In this document: one piece after another, positions 51,109-57,909 of the stretch | Position numbering within the stretch: the stretch's first letter is position 1 | Layout of the letters: the number at the start of each line of letters is the position of its first letter | DNA from: Streptosporangium nondiastaticum | Lineage (GTDB): Bacteria; Actinomycetota; Actinomycetes; Streptomycetales; Streptomycetaceae | Length of the DNA stretch: 64,000 nt | Direction: 5' to 3' | Assembly: GCF_003011965.1 (NCBI RefSeq) | Contig: NZ_PXWG01000005.1 | Location: 62,001-126,000 of the forward strand | Position numbers and translations under genes: made by a program | The notes under the pieces: model-generated | The model's database searches: none | Told to the model about the DNA's origin: nothing | Seen by the model: only the letters and a program-made list of their open reading frames with translations

Positions 51109-51591
51109 ATGGCGACCGCTGCCGCCGCCGACCGGGCCGCCACCGATCTCCGGAGCGTCCCGGTCCGCCGGCTCACCGTCCTCTACGACGCGCACTGCTC
51201 CCTCTGTACCTTCGTCCGCAACTGGCTCGTGCGACAGCAGCAGCTCGTACCGCTCGACCTCGTGCCGGCCGGGTCCGACGAGGCCGGGCGCCGCTTCCCC
51301 GGGCTTGACCACGCCGCCGCGTACGAGGAGATCACCGTCGTCGGCGACGGCGGCCAGGTCTACCGGGGCGCCTCCGCCTGGATCGTCTGCCTGTGGGCGC
51401 TCTCCGCGTACCGCCCGCTCGCCCACCGGATCAGCACCCCGTCCGGGATGGTCTTCGCCCGCGGGGCGGTGCTGGCCGCGGCCCGGTACCGCGGCTCGCA
51501 CTGGCCGCCGCCCGCGCTCGCGCCCGCACCCGGCGCGAACGGGTGGGTGTACCAGCAGCCTGCCGGCGGCTGCGACGTGCGTCATGCGTAG
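51109..51591 (+). CDS. DCC-family (DUF393) thiol-disulfide oxidoreductase-like protein
   Basis: 160 residues. 'LTVLYDAHCSLCTFVRNWLV' holds the CxxC of the DCC family, with 'YRGASAWIVCLWALSAYRPL' typical of its C-terminal part. Starts 5 bases after the membrane protein gene and overlaps the next gene by 8 bases. Confidence 0.88.
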   Translation: MATAAAADRAATDLRSVPVRRLTVLYDAHCSLCTFVRNWLVRQQQLVPLDLVPAGSDEAGRRFPGLDHAAAYEEITVVGDGGQVYRGASAWIVCLWALSAYRPLAHRISTPSGMVFARGAVLAAARYRGSHWPPPALAPAPGANGWVYQQPAGGCDVRHA

Positions 51592-51997
51592 CCGCACCCT
51601 GGCCGGCCTCGCCGCCTTCGGCGCCGTGGCGGTGCTGACGGCCCTGGTGGTCCTGCTGAGCCCGCCCGCCGGCTCGGCGGAGCGCGAGGAGGTGATCGGC
51701 TCCTGGCGCAGCCACCAGGCCGGGGCGCTGACCCTGCGCGCGGACGGCACGGTCACCGCGGAGCGCGTCCCCACCGCCTTCGCCGCGGACGGCGAGCGGC
51801 CCACCGCGTGGTTCAGCGGCCGCGGCACCTGGTCCCTGAAGCGGAAGCCCAAGCTCGGGCACCAGCGGATCCGGATCGAGAACGAGGCCGGGGAGACGTA
51901 CGAGGTGTCGATCGCGGGGGAGGGCGCCCGCGACGGCCTGTTCATCAAGCCGCCGGGGGACACGGCCACCCGGTTCCGCTTCAAGAAGACCCTTTAG
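51584..51997 (+). CDS. Small exported or membrane-anchored protein, unknown
   Basis: 137 residues. An N-terminal hydrophobic segment (LAGLAAFGAVAVLTALVVLL) acts as signal or anchor. The rest is a beta-rich domain with 'EVIGSWRSHQAGALTLRADG', lipocalin-like in style, not assigned. ATG overlaps the DCC gene stop. Confidence 0.75.
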   Translation: MRSRTLAGLAAFGAVAVLTALVVLLSPPAGSAEREEVIGSWRSHQAGALTLRADGTVTAERVPTAFAADGERPTAWFSGRGTWSLKRKPKLGHQRIRIENEAGETYEVSIAGEGARDGLFIKPPGDTATRFRFKKTL

Positions 51998-52007
51998 GCT
52001 CTGATCC

Positions 52008-52802
52008 GTGCCAGCAGCAGAGAACGAGCCCCGGCCTGCGAAGAGCGGAACGCCCGCGAAGAGCGAGAAGCTCGCCAAGGGTGAGAAGCCTGCCCAGGGT
52101 GAGAAGCCCGCCAAGGGCGAGAAGAGCGAGCAGACCCGCACTCTGATCCTGGAGACCGCGATGCGGCTCTTCCAGGAGCGCGGCTACGACAAGACCACCA
52201 TGCGGGCCATCGCCCAGGAGGCCGGGGTCTCCGTCGGCAACGCGTACTACTACTTCGCCGGCAAGGAACACCTCATCCAGGGCTTCTACGACCGGATCGC
52301 CGCCGAACACCAGGCGGCGGTCCGCGAGGTGCTGGACCGGGAGACCGACCTGCAGGCGCGGCTGTCCGGCGTGCTGCAGGCCTGGCTGGACATCGCCACG
52401 CCGTACCACGAGTTCGCGGCCCAGTTCTTCAAGAACGCCGCCGACCCGGACTCCCCGCTCAGCCCGTTCTCCGCCGAGTCCGAGCACGCGCGGGAAGCCG
52501 CCATCGACGTCCACCGCGAGGTGCTCGCCGGAGCCAAGGGCAAGGTCCCGGCAGAGCTGCGCGACGTCCTCCCCGAGCTGATGTGGCTCTCCCAGATGGG
52601 CCTCGTCCTCTACTGGGTCTTCGACCGCTCACCCGGCAGCGAACGCACCCGCCGCCTCGCCGACCGCGGCGCCCGCCTGACGGCGCGGAGCATCGCCCTG
52701 GCCCGCTTCCGGGTGCTGCGCCCGATCGTCCTCGAAATCCACGAGCTGTTCACGGACTTCCTGCCGGGGATGGCGCAGACGGCGGTCGCACGCAAATCGT
52801 GA
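52008..52802 (+). CDS. TetR-family regulator with a Lys/Glu/Pro tail at the N-terminus
   Basis: 264 residues. About 40 N-terminal residues are a disordered K/E/P/G repeat from an 18-bp tandem array (AKGEKP type, 52074-52127). Then a classic TetR helix-turn-helix 'KTTMRAIAQEAGVSVGNAYY' and a C-terminal ligand domain. GTG at 52008, 10 bases after the preceding gene. Likely regulator of its own operon through the TTGAACnnGTTCAA sites. The stop is followed by two further in-frame stops in a repeat. Confidence 0.9.
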   Translation: MPAAENEPRPAKSGTPAKSEKLAKGEKPAQGEKPAKGEKSEQTRTLILETAMRLFQERGYDKTTMRAIAQEAGVSVGNAYYYFAGKEHLIQGFYDRIAAEHQAAVREVLDRETDLQARLSGVLQAWLDIATPYHEFAAQFFKNAADPDSPLSPFSAESEHAREAAIDVHREVLAGAKGKVPAELRDVLPELMWLSQMGLVLYWVFDRSPGSERTRRLADRGARLTARSIALARFRVLRPIVLEIHELFTDFLPGMAQTAVARKS

Positions 52803-52834
52803 GCGGCAACGATGTGAGCGGCTGCGTGAGCGGC
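52799..52834 (+). repeat. Stop-spanning repeat of gtgagcggc x3 after the TetR gene
   Basis: gtgagcggc at 52799, 52814 and 52826. TGA at 52800 is the stop; the copies at 52815 and 52827 are in the same frame. Confidence 0.9.
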
Positions 52835-52855
52835 TAGCCGTGGCTGGCAGCGGCT

Positions 52856-53395
52856 CTAGTACAGGACCTCGCCCATCGGGGAGCTGTCGCCGACGATGTA
52901 GGCGCGGATCGACGCCAGGTACGCATCGCGGCCGACCCGTCCGTCGCCGTCGGCGTCCAGCGCGTCGAACGCGGCGGCGGCGTTTCCGGGCGGGTTGTTC
53001 AGCGCGGTGCGCAGGAGCGTGAATTCGGCCTTGCCGAGGGCGCCGTCCCCGTCGGCGTCGGCGAGGTCGAAGAGCGCGCCGAGGGCGAACCGGCAGACGT
53101 TGTCGAACTTGTCGGCGCCCACCCATGCGTTGTACTCGTCGAAGGTCAGCTTCCCGTCGCCGTCGGCGTCCATCGACCCCCACGCCTTGTGGGCTTCGGT
53201 GCGGGCGGCGACGACGAGCGGATCGTCCTCCGTGCGTTCCGTCGCCAGGACGGTCCGGTCGACCCGGGAGAGGTAGTCGTGCGCCGCGATGACCCCGTCC
53301 CCGTCCGCGTCCATCATGGCGAAGACGCGCTCCCTCGCGGTGGTCGCGGCTGCGGCTACCGCTGCGGCTGCGTCTGCGGCGGGCGTAGTGCTCAC
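52856..53395 (-). CDS. EF-hand calcium-binding protein
   Basis: 179 residues with four EF-hand loops: DADGDGVIAAHD, DADGDGKLTFDE, DADGDGALGKAE and DADGDGRVGRDA, all with canonical ligands. Calerythrin-like layout. No signal peptide, so a cytoplasmic calcium sensor or buffer. GTG at 53395 with GAGGAG upstream. Confidence 0.93.
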   Translation of the reverse strand: MSTTPAADAAAAVAAAATTARERVFAMMDADGDGVIAAHDYLSRVDRTVLATERTEDDPLVVAARTEAHKAWGSMDADGDGKLTFDEYNAWVGADKFDNVCRFALGALFDLADADGDGALGKAEFTLLRTALNNPPGNAAAAFDALDADGDGRVGRDAYLASIRAYIVGDSSPMGEVLY

Positions 53396-53662
53396 GGGAG
53401 GTCTCCTCTTGATCGAGTGTCGGCGTCCTGATCGCGTCGTGCTCGGCGGCAACTCGCCGCCGGCGCTTCCTACCCGGCGCCTCCCGGGGCCCATACCGCC
53501 GGTGACGGCCGGACCGGGCGAGGCAGGAGGAAAGGCGTGCGCGACCGCGCGTCGGACGGCCGTGCGCGGGCGGGGCGCTTCGAGGCGCCGGGGCAGCGGA
53601 TGAGCCCCAGGGGTAGCCAAGGGCCGGTAGCCGAGAGCGGTGCAAAACGTACTGGAGGGCAC

Positions 53663-54214
53663 ATGTTCGGTAAGCGCGGCGCGGCATTGACCCTGGGTTC
53701 CCTGCTGCTGGTGGGCTCTTCGCTGGTGTGGGCACCGGCGGGCCGGGCGGGGACGGGCCGGCACGAGGACCATGAGGGCGGCTTCCTCTGCACGGGCAGC
53801 AGCCGGAGCCACTACGACCCACCGCTCGTCCTCGAACCCCGGCTGACCCGTGTCCGGGCGGACGTCACGTACAGCTCCTGCACCGTCAGGCCCGGTCGTA
53901 CGGTCGCGGCCACCAGCTCCTTCGACGGGGTCTCGCCGGCGGCGTCCTGCCTCACGCTGTCCGGGGGGAGCGGAGAGGAAACCGTCCAGTACGCCGACGG
54001 TCACCATTCGTTGATCGTCTACGACAGCTCCAGAATCCTCCGGGCTGCGGGTGTCCTGGCCCTCGTCCAGTCGGGCCGGGTCACCGAAGGGCGCGGCAAG
54101 GGGCACCCCGCGCGGCGAACCATCACTGGTGCGCCCCGCGAACTGCCCACGGACTGCCTCGCCCCCGGCCTCCGAGATGGCGACAACGAGGTCCAGCTGG
54201 AGATCCAGCCCTGA
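53663..54214 (+). CDS. Secreted protein, unknown
   Basis: 183 residues. Signal peptide (GAALTLGSLLLVGSSLVWAP, cleavage after AGRAG). The mature part has several cysteines ('FLCTGSSRSHYDPPL', 'YSSCTVRPG', 'ASCLTLSG', 'TDCLAPG'), probably two disulfides. No family recognised. GGAGGG upstream of the ATG. Confidence 0.8.
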   Translation: MFGKRGAALTLGSLLLVGSSLVWAPAGRAGTGRHEDHEGGFLCTGSSRSHYDPPLVLEPRLTRVRADVTYSSCTVRPGRTVAATSSFDGVSPAASCLTLSGGSGEETVQYADGHHSLIVYDSSRILRAAGVLALVQSGRVTEGRGKGHPARRTITGAPRELPTDCLAPGLRDGDNEVQLEIQP

Positions 54215-54267
54215 CGGCGGACTCCCTCCCGGGCATGAGCCGGGCGAGCCGTCCGTAGGCTGGGGGA

Positions 54268-54846
54268 GTGAACATGAGCGAGCCGGGTGGCGCTGCAGGC
54301 ATACGTGGTGAAGGCGGGGGAGCGGTCGCCAAGGCCGGGCGGCGGGTCCCGCTGCTTCTCACCGTGGCGGGACTCTCCTACCTGATCGACCTGTGCAGCA
54401 AGCTGGTCGTGGTCGCCGAGCTGGAGAACCGCCCAGCCGTTCGGGTGATCGGCACGTGGCTGGAGCTGCGGGTGATGCGTAACGCCGGTGCGGCGTTCAG
54501 CATCGGCGAGACGACGACCATCGTGTTCACACTGATCGCCGCGACCGTGGCCGTGGTGATCGCCCGCCTTGCGCGCAAGCTCTACAGCACCCCCTGGGCG
54601 ATCGCCCTGGGGCTGCTGCTCGGCGGCGTGCTCGGCAACCTGACGGACCGGCTCTTCCGCACGCCCGGCGGCCTGCAGGGTGCGGTCGTCGACTTCATCT
54701 CCGTCCGCGGCTTCAGCGTGATGAACCTCGCCGACTGGGCGGTCTTCTGCGGGGGCGCCCTGATCGTGTTCTGCACCCTCCGAGGATGGGAACTGGACGG
54801 CTCCAGGGGCGGCGTGGCCGGCGCGCGGCGTGCCGAAGCCGCCTGA
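54268..54846 (+). CDS. lspA: Lipoprotein signal peptidase II
   Basis: 192 residues, four membrane helices. Conserved boxes: '[10 protein letters not shown]', '[12 protein letters not shown]', '[13 protein letters not shown]' (catalytic Asp) and '[12 protein letters not shown]' (second catalytic Asp). Cleaves prolipoproteins such as those in this window. GTG at 54268. The N-terminal 25 residues are longer than in most LspA. Confidence 0.92.
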   Translation: MNMSEPGGAAGIRGEGGGAVAKAGRRVPLLLTVAGLSYLIDLCSKLVVVAELENRPAVRVIGTWLELRVMRNAGAAFSIGETTTIVFTLIAATVAVVIARLARKLYSTPWAIALGLLLGGVLGNLTDRLFRTPGGLQGAVVDFISVRGFSVMNLADWAVFCGGALIVFCTLRGWELDGSRGGVAGARRAEAA

Positions 54847-54862
54847 TCATGCGAAGCGGTAC

Positions 54863-54940
54863 GGTGCGGCACCCGCGGGGGTGCCGCCCTGCCTTCACCT
54901 GTCGTCGCCTCAGTGGCAGAGGAGCAGGCTGACGTCACTG
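54863..54940 (-). repeat. Direct repeat copy A (terminator + SDVSLLLC coding end)
   Basis: Shares ggtgcggcacccg plus hairpin and a 27-base identical block (54914-54940) with 56431-56509. In both copies the order and spacing are the same. Confidence 0.85.
54866..54887. terminator. Terminator hairpin, repeat copy A
   Basis: Arms gcggcaccc / gggtgccgc with loop gcgg, between convergent lspA and the HxlR gene. Part of a segment repeated at 56431-56509. Confidence 0.8.
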
Positions 54941-55329
54941 TTCGGGTTGGCTCCCGCGCGCCGGCGCTGCGCGTCGGTCAGCCGACCGGCCGCGGCGAAG
55001 GCTTCCCGCGCGGCGAGGATCTGCCCGACGTGGGAGAGCGCCCACTCGCCGATGGCCACCGTCAGCAGGGCCGCCTCGTTCCCGAGCGGGGTCAGGCCGT
55101 ACTCCACGCGCGGCGGCACTGTCGGGTAGACCTTCCGCGAGACCAGGCCGTCGCGCTCCAGCGTGCGCAGGGTCTGCGTCAGCATCTTCTGCGTGACGCC
55201 GGGCAGGGCGCGGCCCAGCTGGTTGAACCGCATGGGCCCGTCGTGCTCCCGCAGCGAACCGAGCACGTACAGCACCCACTTGTTGGCCAGCACCTCGACC
55301 ACGGTCCGGGACGGGCAGTCAGTATCCAT
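54910..55329 (-). CDS. HxlR-family regulator with a lanthipeptide-like C-terminal tail
   Basis: 139 residues. Winged helix of the HxlR type: 'ANKWVLYVLGSLREHDGPMR', 'FNQLGRALPGVTQKMLTQTL' and 'RTLERDGLVSRKVYPTVPPR'. After the usual end ('DAQRRRAG') comes ANPNSDVSLLLCH. SDVSLLLC also ends the core region of the lanthipeptide-like gene at 56464, with 27 identical bases. Divergent from the oxidoreductase it probably controls. Confidence 0.9.
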   Translation of the reverse strand: MDTDCPSRTVVEVLANKWVLYVLGSLREHDGPMRFNQLGRALPGVTQKMLTQTLRTLERDGLVSRKVYPTVPPRVEYGLTPLGNEAALLTVAIGEWALSHVGQILAAREAFAAAGRLTDAQRRRAGANPNSDVSLLLCH

Positions 55330-55332
55330 CAG

Positions 55333-55364
55333 GTACCTACCTTCCTGGAAAGTGCCTACTTTAC
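55333..55364. promoter_or_regulatory. Direct repeat between HxlR and oxidoreductase genes
   Basis: gtacctaccttcc (55333) and gtgcctactttac (55352), 10 of 13 matching, 19 bp apart. Lies in the only control region for both genes; probable HxlR binding sites. Confidence 0.55.
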
Positions 55365-55394
55365 GGTGGATACCGGCCGTTTGAAGATGAACGC

Positions 55395-56324
55395 ATGCGA
55401 GTCATCACCCAACATTCCCTCGGCGGCCCGGAAGTCCTGGAAGCCGCAGAGGCCGACCGCCCCACTCCCGGTCCTGGAGAAGTCCTCGTCCAGGTGCGCG
55501 CCACCGGCGTCAATCCGGCGGACTGGAAGGTCCGTTCAGGCCACGTGCGCTGGTTCGGTGACCCGCCCTTCGTCCTCGGGCACGAGTTCAGCGGGGTGGT
55601 GGCCGAAACCGGGAGCCCGGACAGCGGATTCCGGCCGGGCGACGAGGTGTTCGGATGGGCAATGCCGCCGCACGGCAGCAACGCCGAGTGCGTCCTCGTG
55701 CCGGAGACCTCCGTCGCCGCCAAGCCGGAGAACATCGACCACGTGCACGCCGCGAGCCTGCCCATAGCAGGGCTGACCGCATGGCAGGCGCTGGTGAACA
55801 TCGCGCGGGTGCAGGCCGGGCAGCGCGTCCTCGTCCACGGAGCCGCGGGCGGCGTCGGCCACTTCGCCGTCCAGATCGCCAAGGCGCGCGGCGCGCACGT
55901 GACCGGCACGGCCCGGACGGTCAAACACGAGTTCCTGCGGGGCCTGGGCGCCGACGAACTCATCGACTACACGACGACCGACTTCACGACCGTACAGAAG
56001 GTGGACGTCGTCCTGGACACGATCAGCAACGACTACGGGCCGAGGTCGCTGCGCACGCTCAGCCCCGGCGGCATCCTCATCGACGTCGTGGGCGTCGGAG
56101 TCGACCGCACGGCGGTGAAGGAGCAGGCGGAGGCGAATGGCCTGCGGTTCGTCGAGTACTACCTCGAACCCACCCCGGCCGACATGGCGGGCCTCGCCGG
56201 CCTGGTGGAGGAGGGAGCCCTGCGCCCGGTCGTCCAGGAGGTGCTGCCCCTGAGCGATGCGGCCAAGGCGCACGAACTCAGCGAGAGCGGGCGCGTGCGC
56301 GGCAAGATCGTGCTTGTGCCGTGA
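55395..56324 (+). CDS. NADP-dependent oxidoreductase (zinc-less alcohol dehydrogenase/quinone reductase type)
   Basis: 309 residues, MDR superfamily. 'VRATGVNPADWKVRSGHV', 'FVLGHEFSGVVAETG', nucleotide motif 'VLVHGAAGGVGHFAVQIAKA' and C-terminal 'SESGRVRGKIVLVP'. No structural zinc cysteines. The HxlR/oxidoreductase divergent pair is a common electrophile- or quinone-response unit. Confidence 0.92.
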   Translation: MRVITQHSLGGPEVLEAAEADRPTPGPGEVLVQVRATGVNPADWKVRSGHVRWFGDPPFVLGHEFSGVVAETGSPDSGFRPGDEVFGWAMPPHGSNAECVLVPETSVAAKPENIDHVHAASLPIAGLTAWQALVNIARVQAGQRVLVHGAAGGVGHFAVQIAKARGAHVTGTARTVKHEFLRGLGADELIDYTTTDFTTVQKVDVVLDTISNDYGPRSLRTLSPGGILIDVVGVGVDRTAVKEQAEANGLRFVEYYLEPTPADMAGLAGLVEEGALRPVVQEVLPLSDAAKAHELSESGRVRGKIVLVP

Positions 56325-56430
56325 GCGGTTACGGCTCAGGCCGCCGGCCTGCCGGAGCGGTCACTCACGGGCCTCGTCCGCCTTGCTGCTCGCTCGGCCG
56401 GACGCCGGCAAGGCCATGACGGACGCGAAT

Positions 56431-56459
56431 GGTGCGGCACCCGTGAGGGGCGCCGCACC
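56431..56459. terminator. Terminator hairpin, repeat copy B
   Basis: 8-bp arms ggtgcggc / gccgcacc with a 13-base loop that can pair further (accc / ggggc). Between the convergent oxidoreductase and the lanthipeptide-like gene. Confidence 0.75.
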
Positions 56460-56509
56460 GCTTTCAGTAGCCGTCGCCGGGCTGGCAGAGGAGCAGGCTG
56501 ACGTCACTG
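56431..56509 (-). repeat. Direct repeat copy B (terminator + lanthipeptide core end)
   Basis: Partner of 54863-54940. Contains hairpin arms ggtgcggc (56431) / gccgcacc (56452) and the 27-base block 56483-56509. Here it forms the natural 3' end of the lanthipeptide-like gene. Confidence 0.85.
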
Positions 56510-56592
56510 GTGGGCTCAGTGCTGGCGCCGAACCCCGGACCCTGCTCCGCTGCCGTGGCGGCCTCCATGACCTGCATATCGAGAAGCACCAT
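56464..56592 (-). CDS. SapB/AmfS-like class III lanthipeptide precursor (orphan)
   Basis: 42 residues. The leader starts MVLLDMQVMEA, matching the LLDLQ-type leader box of RamS and AmfS. The core region is TSDVSLLLCQPGDGY: SDVSLLLC is the Ser-x2-Ser-x3-Cys motif that becomes a labionin or lanthionine ring in SapB. Only one such motif is present, where SapB has two. ATG at 56592 has GGGAAGG 9 bases upstream; GTG at 56601 is an alternative. No LanKC synthetase or transporter gene is near, so the modifying enzyme must be elsewhere, or the gene is a remnant. Confidence 0.72.
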   Translation of the reverse strand: MVLLDMQVMEAATAAEQGPGFGASTEPTSDVSLLLCQPGDGY

Positions 56593-56782
56593 CTCGCTCA
56601 CCTTCCCGTTCCGCTCGGCGATGCCCGCCGGAAGCGGGCTCGTAGAGGCCTTGCCCCGCGAGGCCCCCGGGCAACCAGCCCAGGCCGCGGCCACTGCGGG
56701 GCGCGCTCACTCCGGCCCCGAGCCGCACGGCTGCGGCAGTGAAAACGCGTTGGCGGTTCGGCGTCGGGCCGGAATACTCCGC

Positions 56783-57889
56783 ATGTTGAGGGATTCAGGA
56801 GGAGATATCACCGTTTTCGTATGCGCGGGATGCGACGCCGCGCTGACCGCTCCCGTGTCGGAAGTCGCACTGCCCGCCCACGCCCACCACACGTACGGGC
56901 ACGCCATGCTCCCCGCGCTGATGGAGCAGGGGACGTACGCCGTCGACCCGGAGCCTTCCGGGCCGCCGTGGCGGCTGTGGGACGAGATCGGCCCGGACGA
57001 AGCGGAAGCCCGGGGCGTGTTCGCACCTGTCTTCTCCCTGTCCTTCGGGGCGCCGGGAGCCGTCGTCATCGCGCCGGGCGACGCCCGCGGCACCGTCCTG
57101 ATCCCCGAGCGGTGCGAGGGCTACTGCATGGGGATCACCGGGGCCGACGGCCCGAACCTTGCGTGCGCGAACTGCGGGCGGCCCGTGGCGACGCGCGTGG
57201 ACGACTGTTCCCTCTGGCAGGCCGTGTGGTTCGCCCCGGACGCCGTGCGCCGCGTCCCTGGCGATGGGCCTGGCGATGGCCCCGACGACGGACCCGGTCG
57301 GCGTGCGGCCGGCTGGGAGGAACTGTCACAGGAACGGCCGGGCACGCCACCGATCGACCCGTGCGGAGGATGGAACCCGCGCTGGGAAGCGGCGGCCGGG
57401 GCGGCTCTCGCCCACCTGCTGGTGGCCTCGGAGGGCAGGCCCGTGGCCCTCCCCGACGGTCTCGTCACGGACATGTTCGGCCACGTGCTCGACGCGCTCC
57501 TCCCGCCCGGCCCGCCCGTACGCCCAGCGGCCCTGGCCGGACCCGGCCTGCCCGACCCCGGCCCCGCCGCCGGCATCGTCCTGGTCCCGCGGCATCCGCG
57601 GACGGGGGAGGCGTGGCAGCCGGCCGGCGGTGCCGACGTGGTGCCGCTCGCTGCCGAAGTATGGGCACATCTGGCCTTCCACAACGAGCGGTTGCTGGTC
57701 CCCGCGACCGGCGGCCTTCCCGACGGCGTCCTCCGCGACGACCCGCCGCCGATGCGGCCCTGGTCACGGTTCCGGCCCGACCCGCACGTGCTCCTCAGCA
57801 CGCTGGCACGGCTGCCCGCCGTCCGTCAGCCGTGGCTGCGCGGCATCTACGACCGGGTGAAGGCCCAGCCGTACGCCCGCCCGTTCTAG
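56783..57889 (+). CDS. Unknown protein with two CxxC motifs
   Basis: 368 residues from ATG 56783. N-terminal 'ITVFVCAGCDAALTAPV' and mid-protein 'LACANCGRPVATRVDDCSLW' hold CxxC pairs, perhaps one zinc site. 'HAHHTYGHAMLPALMEQGTY' is notable. No known family. Start unsure: the strong AGGAGGAG (56797-56804) lies inside this reading and is optimally placed only for ATC at 56807 (ITVFVCAGC). Confidence 0.75.
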   Translation: MLRDSGGDITVFVCAGCDAALTAPVSEVALPAHAHHTYGHAMLPALMEQGTYAVDPEPSGPPWRLWDEIGPDEAEARGVFAPVFSLSFGAPGAVVIAPGDARGTVLIPERCEGYCMGITGADGPNLACANCGRPVATRVDDCSLWQAVWFAPDAVRRVPGDGPGDGPDDGPGRRAAGWEELSQERPGTPPIDPCGGWNPRWEAAAGAALAHLLVASEGRPVALPDGLVTDMFGHVLDALLPPGPPVRPAALAGPGLPDPGPAAGIVLVPRHPRTGEAWQPAGGADVVPLAAEVWAHLAFHNERLLVPATGGLPDGVLRDDPPPMRPWSRFRPDPHVLLSTLARLPAVRQPWLRGIYDRVKAQPYARPF

Positions 57890-57909
57890 TCCGGTCCGCC
57901 GGGTAAGCC

